Part shown: positions 23,378 to 32,450 of the stretch, in pieces
Position numbering within the stretch: position 1 is the stretch's first letter
How the letters are laid out: each line of letters begins with the position of its first letter
Assembly: GCF_029889845.1 (NCBI RefSeq)
Contig: NZ_JARANV010000001.1
Span: 248,001 to 312,000 of the forward strand
Source of the DNA: Halomonas sp. 25-S5
GTDB lineage: Bacteria; Pseudomonadota; Gammaproteobacteria; Pseudomonadales; Halomonadaceae
Reading direction: 5' to 3'
Length of the DNA: 64,000 nt
Notes under the pieces: generated by a model
Database searches by the model: none
What the model was told of the DNA's origin: nothing
What the model saw: only the letters and a program-made list of their open reading frames with translations
Translations under genes and position numbers: made by a program

Positions 23378-25288
23378 TCAGATCGGGCGGGCCTCGTGGG
23401 CGGTACCCACCGAGCGATCCTTCATGGCCTCGTGCACGTCCTGCAGGCTCGCCGGGTCGTCGATGGTCGAGGGCACGCCGAACTCCTTGCCGTCGGCGAT
23501 GTTGCGCAGCAACTTGCGCAGGATCTTGCCGGAACGGGTCTTGGGCAGGCGGTCGACCACCAGCACCTGCTTGAAGCAGGCGACGGGCCCGATCTTCTCG
23601 CGCACCAGGGCGATCAGCTCCTCCTCGAGCGCGACCTCGTCACCGTCGAAGCCATCCTTGGGAATCACCAGCCCCACCGGCAGCTGGCCCTTGAGGGCAT
23701 CGTGAATGCCGATCACCGCGCATTCGGCCACGGCGGGATGGGCGCCGACGACTTCTTCCATCTCGCCGGTGGAGAGCCGGTGGCCGGCGATGTTGATGAC
23801 ATCATCGGTGCGCCCCATGATGAACAGGTAGCCATCCTCGTCGAAGTAGCCACCGTCACCGGTCAGGTAGTAGCCGGGGAAGGCCGCCATGTAGGCGCTG
23901 TGGAAGCGCTTCGGGTCACCCCAGATACCGCTCAGACAGCCAGGCGGCATCGGCTGCTTGATCACCACGCTGCCCTGCTCCATGGCGCCGACCGGCTCTC
24001 CTTCGCGATCCAGGACCTGGACGTTGAAACCGGGCACCGGCACCGTCGCACTCCCCGCCTTGGTGGGCATCGGCTCCAGGCCCTGGAGGTTGGCGGCAAT
24101 CGGCCAGCCGGTCTCGGTCTGCCACCAGTGGTCGATCACCGGCACGTCCATCAGGTCGTCCAGCCAGTGGAAGGTCGGTGGATCCAGGCGCTCACCGGCC
24201 AGGAACAGCGCCTTGAGGCAGGAGAGATCGTACTGGGCCATCAGCCTGGCGTCCGGGTCTTCCTTCTTCATGGCGCGGAAGGCCGTGGGCGCGGTGAAGA
24301 AGCTCTTGACCCGGTACTCGCTGATCAGCCGCCAGAAGGCCCCGGCATCCGGGGTCTTCACCGGTTTGCCCTCGTAGACCACGGTGGTGCAGCCGCGCAG
24401 CAGGGGGGCATAGACGATGTAGGAATGGCCGACCACCCAGCCCACGTCGGAGGCCGAGAAGAAGACGTCGCCGGGAGCCACGTCGTAGATGGTGTCCATG
24501 GAATAGCTCAGTGCCACGGCATAGCCGCCGGTATCGCGCACGACCCCCTTGGGCTTGCCGGTGGTCCCGGAGGTGTAGAGGACATACAGCGGATCGCTGC
24601 CCTTGACCGGCACGCAGTCGGCCGGTTCGGCCTTCTCGACCAGGGTTGCCCAGTCGTGGTCGATCGCCCCCAGTTCAACGCGATGCTGGTCGCGCTGGAA
24701 CACCACGCAGGCCTCGGGCTTGTAGCGGCTCTGCTCGATGGCCGCGTCGATGATCGGCTTGTAGGGCAGCACCCGGTCGACCTCGACCCCGCAGGAGGCG
24801 GCGACGACGACCTTGGGCTCGGCATCCTCGATGCGCACGGCCAGCTCGTGGGGGGCAAAGCCGCCGAACACCACCGAGTGCACGGCGCCCAGGCGCGCGC
24901 AGGCGTACATGGCGACCAGCGCCTCGGGCACCATGGGCATGTAGATCACCACCCGGTCGCCCTTCTCCACGCCCAGCGCCTTCAAGGCCCCGGCGAAGCG
25001 GGCCACCTGGTCACGTAGCTCGGCGAAGGTGAGGGTCCGCTTGCTGTCGGTGACCGGGGAGTCCCAGAAGATGGCCGGCTGATCGCCACGGCCCTGCTCG
25101 ACATGATGATCGAGGGCGGCATGGCAGATATTGAGCTCGCCATCCACGAACCAGCGAGCATGGCCCGCCGCGTCGTATTCGAGAATGGTCGTGGGCGGGG
25201 TGAACCAGGGAATGCGCCTGGCCTGCTCGGCCCAGAAGGCCTCGGGGTGATCAATGGAGCGGCGAAACTCGTCTTGGTACATGCTCAT
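23378..25288 (-). CDS. prpE: propionyl-CoA synthetase / short-chain acyl-CoA ligase
   Basis: A 636-residue AMP-forming acyl-CoA ligase of the PrpE/AcsA group. The P-loop-like motif YTSGTTGKPKG, the WWQTETGWP adenylate region, YLTGDGGYFDEDGYLFIMGR, and the C-terminal regulatory lysine in TRSGKILRK are all intact. PrpE-type features are DSPVTDSKRTLTF and GDVFFSASDVGWVVGHSY. The chosen ATG (25288) has AGGA six bases upstream. The lysine in SGKI is the residue acetylated by Pat enzymes and cleared by deacetylases, a possible link to the gene pair at the left edge. It is divergent from an ArsR-type regulator. Confidence 0.9.
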   Translation of the reverse strand: MSMYQDEFRRSIDHPEAFWAEQARRIPWFTPPTTILEYDAAGHARWFVDGELNICHAALDHHVEQGRGDQPAIFWDSPVTDSKRTLTFAELRDQVARFAGALKALGVEKGDRVVIYMPMVPEALVAMYACARLGAVHSVVFGGFAPHELAVRIEDAEPKVVVAASCGVEVDRVLPYKPIIDAAIEQSRYKPEACVVFQRDQHRVELGAIDHDWATLVEKAEPADCVPVKGSDPLYVLYTSGTTGKPKGVVRDTGGYAVALSYSMDTIYDVAPGDVFFSASDVGWVVGHSYIVYAPLLRGCTTVVYEGKPVKTPDAGAFWRLISEYRVKSFFTAPTAFRAMKKEDPDARLMAQYDLSCLKALFLAGERLDPPTFHWLDDLMDVPVIDHWWQTETGWPIAANLQGLEPMPTKAGSATVPVPGFNVQVLDREGEPVGAMEQGSVVIKQPMPPGCLSGIWGDPKRFHSAYMAAFPGYYLTGDGGYFDEDGYLFIMGRTDDVINIAGHRLSTGEMEEVVGAHPAVAECAVIGIHDALKGQLPVGLVIPKDGFDGDEVALEEELIALVREKIGPVACFKQVLVVDRLPKTRSGKILRKLLRNIADGKEFGVPSTIDDPASLQDVHEAMKDRSVGTAHEARPI

Positions 25289-25620
25289 CTGCATCCTGTC
25301 AGCAATCGAAGGGGCGTTAATTGTTGACACTCTAGAGCAACTTCGCGGTCCTAACCTCATACCATCGGCTAATCATCGACAAAAGTGCAAGGCATCCGGG
25401 CTCAATTGTCGACAACAAGGCGGGCGACGCAGCGGATTCGCCATTGATCCAGCGTTGACTCGGCGACAGACGCCAAGCTGGACTATTATTGAGGATAAGC
25501 TGAATCAGGATATGCACGAGCAACTGACGCCACCCGCGAACGGCGGGCTCATGGGAAGGCACTCAACAGCGCAGGCAACCGGCAACCGGGATGCCGGACC
25601 TGCCCGGCAGGGGACAGATC
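25289..25620. promoter_or_regulatory. 332-base prpE/arsR intergenic region with TTGTCGACAA-type sites
   Basis: No convincing gene lies here. The stretch is less G+C-rich than its surroundings. It contains a perfect 10-bp palindrome TTGTCGACAA at 25406-25415, a related half in inverse orientation (TCGACAA, 25376-25382), and TTGTTGACA at 25321-25329. The repeated core suggests a regulator-binding region between two divergent genes. No pair of -35/-10 boxes at standard spacing stands out. Confidence 0.4.
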
Positions 25621-25950
25621 ATGGGCAATACCAGCGGCGCTGCAGCACGCCTCCTGGAAGGCGGCACAGCGGTTATCGACGAGGCCAGCGCCCTGCTCAA
25701 GGCGATGGCCAACGACAACCGGTTGCGGATACTCTGCCTGCTCGACGGCACCGAGCTGTCGGTGACCGAGCTCAACCAGCGACTCTCGCTCAGCCAGTCG
25801 GCGCTCTCCCAGCACCTGGCGATCCTGCGTCGCGAGAACCTGGTCAGTACCCGCCGCGAGTCCCAGACCATCTACTACTCCTTGCATGGCAAGCGGGCGA
25901 GAACCCTCATCGAGGCCCTCGGCAGCCTGGAATTGGGCGGCAGGCCTTAG
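25621..25950 (+). CDS. ArsR/SmtB-type transcriptional regulator
   Basis: A 109-residue winged-helix regulator. The recognition helix region SLSQSALSQHLAILRRENLV and the wing TRRESQTIYYSL are typical. The metal-sensing ELCVCDL-type cysteine motif of ArsR/SmtB is absent (LCLLDGTELSVTEL is found instead), so it is probably not a metal sensor of that type. It is divergent from prpE across a palindrome-bearing gap and convergent with sohB. Control of prpE is plausible, but no ligand can be named. Confidence 0.87.
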   Translation: MGNTSGAAARLLEGGTAVIDEASALLKAMANDNRLRILCLLDGTELSVTELNQRLSLSQSALSQHLAILRRENLVSTRRESQTIYYSLHGKRARTLIEALGSLELGGRP

Positions 25951-25961
25951 GAGCCTGCCGA

Positions 25962-27002
25962 TCAGCGCTTCTGCCAACGCCCGGCATCGAGCATCTCCAG
26001 CCCCCGCTCGATGCTCTGCTCCACGCCCCGCGAGACCGCCAGGCCCAGACGGTCGCCGAGGCTGTGCTTCTGTTCCAGCTTCAGGCTGATCACCTGCGCC
26101 TGCTGCATGCGCTCGACCAGGTAGGCCTCGCTGGTACCCAGGGCATCCACCAGGCCTCTGGCCAGGGCATCACTGCCGTACCAGATCTCGCCGGTGGCCA
26201 CCGCCTCGATGTCGAGCCCCGGACGCCGCTCGGCCACATGGCGCTTGAAGAGCTGGTGGGTGGTCTCGAGGTCCTCGAGGAACTTCTCGCGGCCCTCCTC
26301 GGTATTCTCACCGAAGACCGTGAGGGTGCGCTTGTAGCGCCCCGCCGTGAGCAACTCCACGTCGATGTCGTGGCGCTTGAGCAGGCGATACAGGTTGGGC
26401 AGCTGGGCGACCACCCCGATGGAGCCGATCACCGCGAAGGGGGCGGCTCGCAGCTGGTCGGCCGCGCAGGCCATCAGGTAACCGCCGCTGGCGGCCACCT
26501 TGTCGACACACACCGTGCTGGAGAGGCCCGCCTGGCGCAGGCGATCCAGCTCGGCGGCCGCCAGGCCGTAGCCATGCACCAGGCCGCCGGCCGACTCCAG
26601 GCGGATCACCACCTCGTCCCCCTGGCTGGCCACCGCCAGCACCGCCGAGACCTCCTCGGCCAGCTGCCCGGTGCCACTGGCCTTGATGTCACCATGGAAA
26701 TCGAGCACCCAGACCGTCGGCGAGGCCTCCCCTTCCTCCTTGCGACCGCGACGCTCATGTTTCTTGTCATCGCGCCGGAAGGCCTTGGTCAGCCGTTTGC
26801 GCGCCCCCGGCTGGCTGGCCGCCAGCTGCATGCGCCGACGGCGGTAACGGCGCGTGCCGTTGAGCTCCTCGAGTCGCAGTCGGGTGCGCTCCCCGGTCTC
26901 GCCCCTGACCCGCAGGATCACCGCCACCGCCAGGCCGATGACCACCACCAGGGTCAACAGCTGCGCCACGAACATGCCGAATTCCGTCAGCCACTCGTTC
27001 AC
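25962..27002 (-). CDS. sohB: inner-membrane serine peptidase SohB
   Basis: A 346-residue member of peptidase family S49. A single N-terminal membrane helix (residues about 9-30) is followed by a basic linker and the protease domain. The catalytic dyad is S172 in VAASGGYLMAC and K224 in AGRYKRTLTVFGEN. The GTG at 27002 is chosen because GAGGAGA precedes it by six bases and homology (NEWLTEFGMF) begins there. SohB is a multicopy suppressor of periplasmic DegP loss in E. coli. It is divergent from the SCP2 gene. Confidence 0.93.
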   Translation of the reverse strand: MNEWLTEFGMFVAQLLTLVVVIGLAVAVILRVRGETGERTRLRLEELNGTRRYRRRRMQLAASQPGARKRLTKAFRRDDKKHERRGRKEEGEASPTVWVLDFHGDIKASGTGQLAEEVSAVLAVASQGDEVVIRLESAGGLVHGYGLAAAELDRLRQAGLSSTVCVDKVAASGGYLMACAADQLRAAPFAVIGSIGVVAQLPNLYRLLKRHDIDVELLTAGRYKRTLTVFGENTEEGREKFLEDLETTHQLFKRHVAERRPGLDIEAVATGEIWYGSDALARGLVDALGTSEAYLVERMQQAQVISLKLEQKHSLGDRLGLAVSRGVEQSIERGLEMLDAGRWQKR

Positions 27003-27075
27003 CGTTTTCTCCTCTGTCCTCGCTGTCCCGACATCCTGCCCGCGGCCTTCCCGCCGGCACAAGGGCGCTTGATTA

Positions 27076-27087
27076 AAACGATCGTTT
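27076..27087. promoter_or_regulatory. AAACGATCGTTT palindrome between sohB and SCP2 genes
   Basis: A perfect 12-bp palindrome in an A+T-rich spot between divergent genes. With flanks it reads AAAACGATCGTTTC, close to the PsrA-type pattern (G/C)AAAC-N4-GTTT(G/C). PsrA senses long-chain fatty acids in pseudomonads. A TetR-family operator is inferred from similarity only. Confidence 0.4.
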
Positions 27088-27135
27088 CAAATACGCTCTG
27101 ACACCGGACACCCTCCCCTGCGATCAAGGATCCCC

Positions 27136-27447
27136 ATGTCAGACGCCACCATCGACAAGCTCCAGCGTCGCTTCGACGCCGAGGCCGCCAGCGGCATGCA
27201 TGAAGTCTTCCAGTTCCACTTCTCCGATGCCGACGACCATTATCTGGTCGTGGACGACGGCACGCTGGACGTCCACGAGGGCGAGCACGACGACCCTTCG
27301 GTCAGCCTGAGCATGAGCCGCGAGACCCTCATGGGGGTGATGAACGGCGAGATCAACGGCATGAACGCCTTCATGACCGGCAAGCTCAAGGCCACCGGCA
27401 ACGTCATGCTGGCCACACAGCTGACCCGCCTGTTCCCCGGCCACTGA
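27136..27447 (+). CDS. SCP2 sterol-binding domain-containing protein
   Basis: A 103-residue protein consisting only of an SCP2 lipid-binding fold: VFQFHFSDADDHYLVVDDG, SVSLSMSRETLMGVMNGEIN and the TGKLKATGNVMLATQL end. Such stand-alone domains bind fatty acyl or other hydrophobic ligands in the cytoplasm, and their function in bacteria is mostly undefined. It is preceded by a palindrome resembling a fatty-acid regulator site. It is acidic, in keeping with a halotolerant proteome. Confidence 0.88.
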   Translation: MSDATIDKLQRRFDAEAASGMHEVFQFHFSDADDHYLVVDDGTLDVHEGEHDDPSVSLSMSRETLMGVMNGEINGMNAFMTGKLKATGNVMLATQLTRLFPGH

Positions 27448-27479
27448 GCACTCATCCTGGGGTCAGACCCTTCAGCATC

Positions 27480-28253
27480 CTAGCCCCGAGGCTCGACCTC
27501 CCTGAGGTGGGTCTCGATCAGCGCCCGGGAGATGGAGTAGAGCGGCGGCAGCTGGGGCAGGCGCCGCGGGCTGAACCAGGCGGCATCGGCGATCTCGACG
27601 CCGTCGATGCGGATGCGCCGGCTGGCCGCCTCGGCAAAGAACCCCAGCATCAGCGAGTGGGGGAAGGGCCAGGCCTGGCTCTTGTAGTAACTGACGCGCC
27701 CCACGCTGAGCCCCACCTCCTCGAAGATCTCGCGGCGCACGGCCTCCTCGGCCGATTCGCCGGGCTCAATGAACCCGGCCAGGGTCGAGTAACGCCCCGG
27801 CGGGAAGCGCGGACTACGGGCCAGCAGCAGCGACTCGCCATGGGTGACCAGGGTGATGATGCAGGGCGAGATGCGCGGGTAGTTGCGATGGCCGCACTGC
27901 TCGCAATGCATGGCGAACTCGGCATCGAGGCGCCTCGTCGGCGCACCGCAGCGGCCACAGAAGCGGTGGTTGTCGAGCCAGGCCGCCACCTGGAGCGCCG
28001 TGGAGACCAGTGGGTACCAGGATTCCGGCAGGCGGGCCAGCCAGGCCCGGGCGTCGAGCCAGTCTTCCCCGGGCTGTGCCTCCAGCGAGAGCGCCACCGG
28101 CTCCTCCTGCCACCAGCACAGCGGCTGCATCCGCTCATGCCAGGGCTGGAAGGCTTGCAGCGGACCCTCGTCGACCCCGGGCGCGATGCGCCCCCCGGCC
28201 AGGCGAATGACCCGCCCGGCCGCCTCTTCGCTGGGCAGTTCTCGCCGCAGCAT
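27480..28253 (-). CDS. nudC: NAD(+) diphosphatase NudC (RNA decapping)
   Basis: A 257-residue Nudix hydrolase that splits NADH/NAD and removes NAD caps from RNA. A four-cysteine zinc ribbon (CGRCGAP and CEQCGHRN) precedes the Nudix box, which starts GFIEPGESAEE and contains RREIFEEVGL. The NudC-specific SQAWPFPHSLMLGF follows. The start overlaps the dnaQ stop by one base (TGATG), giving a rnhA-dnaQ-nudC order on the minus strand. Confidence 0.95.
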   Translation of the reverse strand: MLRRELPSEEAAGRVIRLAGGRIAPGVDEGPLQAFQPWHERMQPLCWWQEEPVALSLEAQPGEDWLDARAWLARLPESWYPLVSTALQVAAWLDNHRFCGRCGAPTRRLDAEFAMHCEQCGHRNYPRISPCIITLVTHGESLLLARSPRFPPGRYSTLAGFIEPGESAEEAVRREIFEEVGLSVGRVSYYKSQAWPFPHSLMLGFFAEAASRRIRIDGVEIADAAWFSPRRLPQLPPLYSISRALIETHLREVEPRG

Positions 28254-29014
28254 CAGGGTGACGGCTCACCGACGGGCAGGCCGGGGTGAGCATCCCAGCG
28301 ACACTCGCCGGCCGCATCGCGGATACGTTCCAGCTTGGCCCGATGGGCCGCCAGTTCCGCCTCGTCGGGTGGCACCACCCGCAGCTGGCCCGGGGAAAGG
28401 GACAGCCGGCGGATGGCTAGCCCCTGCGGCTCACCGGCACGCCCTTGCGAGGTCGCCGAGGCGTCCAGGGAGAGCAGGGTCTGCCCCCCGGTCATGGCCA
28501 GGTAGACGTCGGCGAGGATCTCGGCGTCGAGCAGAGCGCCGTGCAGGACACGATGCCCGTTGTCGATCTCGTAGCGCTTGCACAGGGCGTCCAGGCTATT
28601 GCGCTGGCCGGGATGCTTGTCGCGCGCCAGGGTCAGGGTATCGAGGATCCGGCAGTGGTCGGCCACCGGACCGAGCCGTGGCTCGCCGCGCCGCGTGTTG
28701 AGCCTGCCGAGCTCATGATCGATGAAGCCCACGTCGAAGGGGGCGTTATGGATCACCAGTTCGGCCCCCTCGATGAAGGCCCAGAAGGCATCGGCGACCT
28801 CGGCGAAGACCGGCTCCTCGGCCACCCGCTCGTTGGTGATGCCGTGCACGCCCACGGCCTCGGCCTCGATCTTGCGCTCGGGGTTGATGTACTGGTGATA
28901 GCGATTGCCGGTAAGGCGGCGGTTGACCATCTCCACCGCCCCGATCTCGATCAGGCGATGGCCGTCACGGGGATCGATGCCGGTGGTCTCGGTATCCAGA
29001 ATGATCTGACGCAT
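28253..29014 (-). CDS. dnaQ: DNA polymerase III epsilon subunit (3'-5' proofreading exonuclease)
   Basis: A 253-residue DEDDh exonuclease that proofreads during replication. Exo I is ILDTETTG (D7, E9), Exo II contains HNAPFDVGFIDHEL, and Exo III carries HGALLDAEILADVY with the catalytic His and Asp. The C-terminal extension (PDEAELAAHRAKLERI) is the alpha-subunit binding region. The gene order gloB-yafS-rnhA-dnaQ is as in E. coli, although there dnaQ and rnhA diverge and here they run in one direction. Confidence 0.96.
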   Translation of the reverse strand: MRQIILDTETTGIDPRDGHRLIEIGAVEMVNRRLTGNRYHQYINPERKIEAEAVGVHGITNERVAEEPVFAEVADAFWAFIEGAELVIHNAPFDVGFIDHELGRLNTRRGEPRLGPVADHCRILDTLTLARDKHPGQRNSLDALCKRYEIDNGHRVLHGALLDAEILADVYLAMTGGQTLLSLDASATSQGRAGEPQGLAIRRLSLSPGQLRVVPPDEAELAAHRAKLERIRDAAGECRWDAHPGLPVGEPSP

Positions 29015-29052
29015 GGCAGTCTCTCGTCGGGTCGCAAGGGAAAAGCGGGACG

Positions 29053-29523
29053 TCAGGCGCGGGCCCGGTGTTCGTCGATGGCCTGGTTGGCCAGCTCGTC
29101 GGCCCGCTCGTTGCCGGGATGGCCACTGTGCCCCTTGACCCAGTGCCACTCGATCGCGTGGCGATGGGTCTCCTCGTGGAGCTCTCGCCATAGCTCGGCA
29201 TTCTTGACCGGCTGGCGGGAGGCGGTCTTCCAGCCACGCTTGATCCAGTTGTGGATCCACTCGGTGATGCCCTTGCGCAGGTACTCCGAGTCGGTCCACA
29301 GCGCCACCCGACAGGGGCACTTGAGCTCGCGCAGCGCCATGATCGCCGCCATCAGCTCCATGCGGTTGTTGGTGGTCTCCGCCTCGTAGCCCTTGAGCGC
29401 CTTCTCGTGGTGACCACTGACCAGCAGGGCCCCCCATCCGCCGGGGCCGGGATTACCGCGGCAGGCCCCGTCGGTATAGATCGTCACTGTCTGCGGGGGC
29501 TCGGCGTGGCGTCTGTCAGTCAC
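29053..29523 (-). CDS. rnhA: ribonuclease HI
   Basis: RNase HI cleaves the RNA strand of RNA-DNA hybrids. The 156-residue protein has the active-site acids in [17 protein letters not shown] (Asp), [11 protein letters not shown] (Glu), [10 protein letters not shown] (Asp) and [10 protein letters not shown] (Asp), and the mobile His in [10 protein letters not shown]. The start is taken as the GTG at 29523, which overlaps the methyltransferase stop by eight bases. No ATG fits as well, since upstream codons lie inside the preceding gene. Confidence 0.95.
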   Translation of the reverse strand: MTDRRHAEPPQTVTIYTDGACRGNPGPGGWGALLVSGHHEKALKGYEAETTNNRMELMAAIMALRELKCPCRVALWTDSEYLRKGITEWIHNWIKRGWKTASRQPVKNAELWRELHEETHRHAIEWHWVKGHSGHPGNERADELANQAIDEHRARA

Positions 29524-30289
29524 CCTTGCGGTTCCTTTCCGGTTGTGGCCCGACCCGCGTGGCGCTGCCCAGCGCCGGCCCGACCAGGGGGCGGGCCAGC
29601 TCGAAGTGCGAGCGCTGCGACTGGGCGAGTTGCGCCCGGCGGCGGGCATGAATCATGTAGCTGTCACCCAGCGGCAAATTGTGGCGCCGCCCGAGGGTCT
29701 CCAGTACGGTATTGCGCGGCAGGCTGCCGGGCAGATGAAAACCGCAATAGTCTACCCGCTCTATCTCGAAGTCGACAAACGCCAGCCAGTCGCCAAGCCG
29801 CCCGGGAGAGCGCCAGTGGCCTCGCCAGGGCATGCGACGTCGTCTGCCCGGCCAGGCCCGCGAGAGCCCACCGGCGCTCAGCGGACACCAGCCGAAGATG
29901 ATCAGTCGTCCATTGTCGGCGGTGACACGCGCCGCCTCCTGCAGCATGTGGTGCGGTTCGTCCACCACCTCAAGCAGATGGTGGACCACCACCAGGCTCA
30001 GGCTATCATCGGGGAGAGGCAGGGCATCCGGGGGGCACACCAGGGTCGCGTCATGGTCGGCCATCTCGCGGCTCGGTGACCAGCCCAGGGCATGGCGGAT
30101 CGGGCAGATGTCGCTGAGCACGGGGGCCATGCCCAGCTCCAGACTGTGCTGCCCGACGAGGCGTTCGCAGACCGGCCCCAGGCAGGCGCGCTCGGCCCGC
30201 CACAGCGCCTGACCGGCCGTTGAGGCCCAGTAAAGCCGTCCCTCACGGACCAGTCGCGTCAGGGTGTGGGGATCCCGCGAATTTGACAT
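29516..30289 (-). CDS. class I SAM-dependent methyltransferase (YafS-like)
   Basis: A 257-residue Rossmann-fold methyltransferase. The SAM-binding glycine motif is weak (SLELGMAPV), while the acidic loop and motif IV region ([29 protein letters not shown]) and [10 protein letters not shown] match the YafS family. In E. coli yafS also lies between gloB and rnhA. The substrate is unknown. The C-terminal 40 residues are basic ([14 protein letters not shown]). It is divergent from gloB. Confidence 0.82.
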   Translation of the reverse strand: MSNSRDPHTLTRLVREGRLYWASTAGQALWRAERACLGPVCERLVGQHSLELGMAPVLSDICPIRHALGWSPSREMADHDATLVCPPDALPLPDDSLSLVVVHHLLEVVDEPHHMLQEAARVTADNGRLIIFGWCPLSAGGLSRAWPGRRRRMPWRGHWRSPGRLGDWLAFVDFEIERVDYCGFHLPGSLPRNTVLETLGRRHNLPLGDSYMIHARRRAQLAQSQRSHFELARPLVGPALGSATRVGPQPERNRKGD

Positions 30290-30385
30290 AGTGCCGTTTT
30301 CCCTCCACAGTGCCGGATTTTGTAAACCCTATCGCAACGAATCGCGGCAGCGTCTGGCAACGCCTCCGTCAAGGACCCCAAGCCC

Positions 30386-31153
30386 ATGTTGAGCGTGACA
30401 CCGATACCCGCCTTTAGCGACAACTATATCTGGTTGCTGCGCCAGGACACGAGCCAGGCAGTCTGCGTGGTGGACCCCGGCGATGCAACGCCGGTGATCG
30501 AGTGGCTGGAGCGCGAGGGGCTGAAGCTGGGCAGCGTGCTGATTACCCACCATCATCACGACCACACCGGCGGCCTGGCGGAGCTGATCAAGCGCTATTC
30601 GCCGCGGGTGATCGGCCCGGACAACCCCGAGATCGAAGGCATCGACGAGCGGGTCGGCGACGGCGACGAAGTACGGGTAATGGGCCGGCTGTTCGAGGTG
30701 TACGCCCTGCCCGGCCACACCCTGGATCATATCGGCTTCTTCACGCCGGGCATCCCGCCGCTGCTGTTCAGCGGCGACGTGCTGTTCAGTGCCGGCTGCG
30801 GCCGGCTCTTCGAGGGCACCCCGGCACAGCTGCATGCGTCGCTGTCGCGCCTCGAATCCCTGCCCGAGGACACCCTGGTGTTCGCCGCCCACGAGTACAC
30901 CCTGGCCAACCTGGCGTTCGCCCGCGCCGCCGACCCGGACAACCCCGATGTCGAGGCCGCCGTGGCGGAGTGCCAGCGCGCCCGTGAACTCGACCGCCCC
31001 ACCCTGCCCACCACCCTGGGTCGCGAACGGCGCATCAATCCCTTCCTGCGCTGCGCCTCGGCCGGCGTGCGCCAGGCCGCGGCGGCGCATGGCGACACCG
31101 ACAGCGATCTGGCGACCTTCACCACGCTGCGCGCCTGGAAGGATGCCTTCTGA
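30386..31153 (+). CDS. gloB: hydroxyacylglutathione hydrolase (glyoxalase II)
   Basis: Glyoxalase II hydrolyses S-D-lactoylglutathione to D-lactate and glutathione, finishing methylglyoxal detoxification. The 255-residue metallo-beta-lactamase-fold protein has the binuclear metal motif THHHHDHTGG (H55, H57, D59, H60), LPGHTLDHIGF, FSGDVLFSAGCGRLFEG and FAAHEYT, all in family order. The C-terminal substrate-binding GRERRINPFLR is present. It is divergent from the yafS-like gene and followed by mltD. Confidence 0.96.
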   Translation: MLSVTPIPAFSDNYIWLLRQDTSQAVCVVDPGDATPVIEWLEREGLKLGSVLITHHHHDHTGGLAELIKRYSPRVIGPDNPEIEGIDERVGDGDEVRVMGRLFEVYALPGHTLDHIGFFTPGIPPLLFSGDVLFSAGCGRLFEGTPAQLHASLSRLESLPEDTLVFAAHEYTLANLAFARAADPDNPDVEAAVAECQRARELDRPTLPTTLGRERRINPFLRCASAGVRQAAAAHGDTDSDLATFTTLRAWKDAF

Positions 31154-31226
31154 ACACGCCGTTGTTGGACGACACGAAGCCTGCCCGTGGCGGCAGGCCC
31201 CTGCATGACCAGGAGATCACCTTTCG

Positions 31227-32408
31227 ATGACCTACCACACGACACGTCGACGGATCCTGGGCTTCACCAGCTGTCTCGCGCTGATGGGTTCACTGATGGC
31301 CACCACCGGCAACAGCCAGGCCTCACCGACACCCCAGCGCGTATTCAAGGACGATTCGGCCAGCCACACGGCCCAGCCTACCCCGCTTCCTCCGAACCAG
31401 AGCTTCTGGGATGCCCTGGCCCTCGAGCCCGGGGATGCCTGGTCGCGCCTCGCCGAGGCCTTCCAGTGGCAGGAGGACGCCGATCAGGCACGCGTGCAGC
31501 AGTGGATCGACCACTACCGCCAGAGCCCCCACAACATCGTCGAGATCACCGAGCGCGCCCGGCCCTGGCTCGCCTGGATCACCGCGCGGGTGGAAGAGCG
31601 CGGCTTGCCCGGCGAGATCGCCCTGATCCCCTTCATCGAGAGTTCCTTCGACCCCACCGCCCGTAGCCACCGCGGCGCGGCAGGCCTCTGGCAGTTCATG
31701 CCCGGCACCGGCAACGCCCTGGGGCTGCGCCGCGGCGGCGGCTACGATGGCCGCCTGGATGTAGCGCGCTCCACCCGTGCCGCCCTGGACTACATCGAGA
31801 TGCAGGCCGAGCAGTGGTACGAGGGTGACATCGCGCTCTCCCTGGCCGCCTACAATGCCGGTGCCGGCACCGTGAACCGTGCCCGCAGCGCCGCGCTCTC
31901 CCGAGGGCAGGCCGGCAGCTATTGGGACCTCGATCTGCCGCGAGAGACCATGGCCTACGTCCCCAAGCTGATTGCCATCTCGGCGATCATCGCCGAACCG
32001 GAACGCTACGACGTCGAACTGCCCCAGATCGACGCCGCGCCGGCCGTCGCCGAGGTCCCGGTGACCCGGACGCTGAAACTCGGCGAGGCGGCCCGCCTGG
32101 CGGGCGTCTCACGCACAGCGCTGGCCGACCTCAATCCCGGCCTGCTCGGTAACCGGGCCGACCCCCGCCACGTCAAGCGGCTGCTGGTGCCCGCCGACAG
32201 TGCCACGCGCATGGTGGCCCGCCTGCGCAGCGATACCCCCGGGCGCACGACTGTCGACGACGAGGTCTACGTGGTCCGCCGCGGAGACAGCCTCTCCGCC
32301 ATCGCCTCGCGCCACGCCGTGGCGCTGGCTGACCTGGCTCGCTGGAACAGCATCGAGCGGCCCGACGCTTTACAACCGGGCCAACAGCTGACACTTTCCG
32401 GTAGTTGA
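31227..32408 (+). CDS. mltD: membrane-bound lytic murein transglycosylase D
   Basis: A 393-residue family-1 lytic transglycosylase that cleaves peptidoglycan with anhydro-muramic acid formation. The signal sequence is N-terminal (residues 1-32), without the lipobox cysteine of E. coli MltD. The catalytic Glu is E138 in LIPFIESSFDP, followed by AAGLWQFMPGTG and SLAAYNAGAGTV. One clear LysM peptidoglycan-binding repeat is at about residues 347-391 (YVVRRGDSLSAIASRHAV), and a degenerate one lies near 275-325. It follows gloB as in enterics. Confidence 0.93.
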   Translation: MTYHTTRRRILGFTSCLALMGSLMATTGNSQASPTPQRVFKDDSASHTAQPTPLPPNQSFWDALALEPGDAWSRLAEAFQWQEDADQARVQQWIDHYRQSPHNIVEITERARPWLAWITARVEERGLPGEIALIPFIESSFDPTARSHRGAAGLWQFMPGTGNALGLRRGGGYDGRLDVARSTRAALDYIEMQAEQWYEGDIALSLAAYNAGAGTVNRARSAALSRGQAGSYWDLDLPRETMAYVPKLIAISAIIAEPERYDVELPQIDAAPAVAEVPVTRTLKLGEAARLAGVSRTALADLNPGLLGNRADPRHVKRLLVPADSATRMVARLRSDTPGRTTVDDEVYVVRRGDSLSAIASRHAVALADLARWNSIERPDALQPGQQLTLSGS

Positions 32409-32450
32409 TGATCGGGGCCACGCCCCCGCCTGCTACAAGGAACCTGATCG

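Noticed and set aside
25455..25489. TTGACT ... TATTAT promoter before the ArsR gene
   Set aside because: The spacer is 23 bases, outside the sigma-70 range.
25254..27101. A 615-codon frame spanning the prpE/arsR gap and sohB antisense
   Set aside because: It crosses two real genes in other frames and has no conserved domain. The intergenic part shows no ribosome site.
27460..27470. GGGTCAGACCC palindrome between SCP2 and nudC genes
   Set aside because: A short self-complementary string in a 32-base convergent gap, without a T-tract and with only one copy noticed in the window.
31179..31198. GCCTGCC / GGCAGGC hairpin between gloB and mltD
   Set aside because: The stem is good, but no T run follows and the ribosome site of mltD lies close by, so it is not called a terminator.
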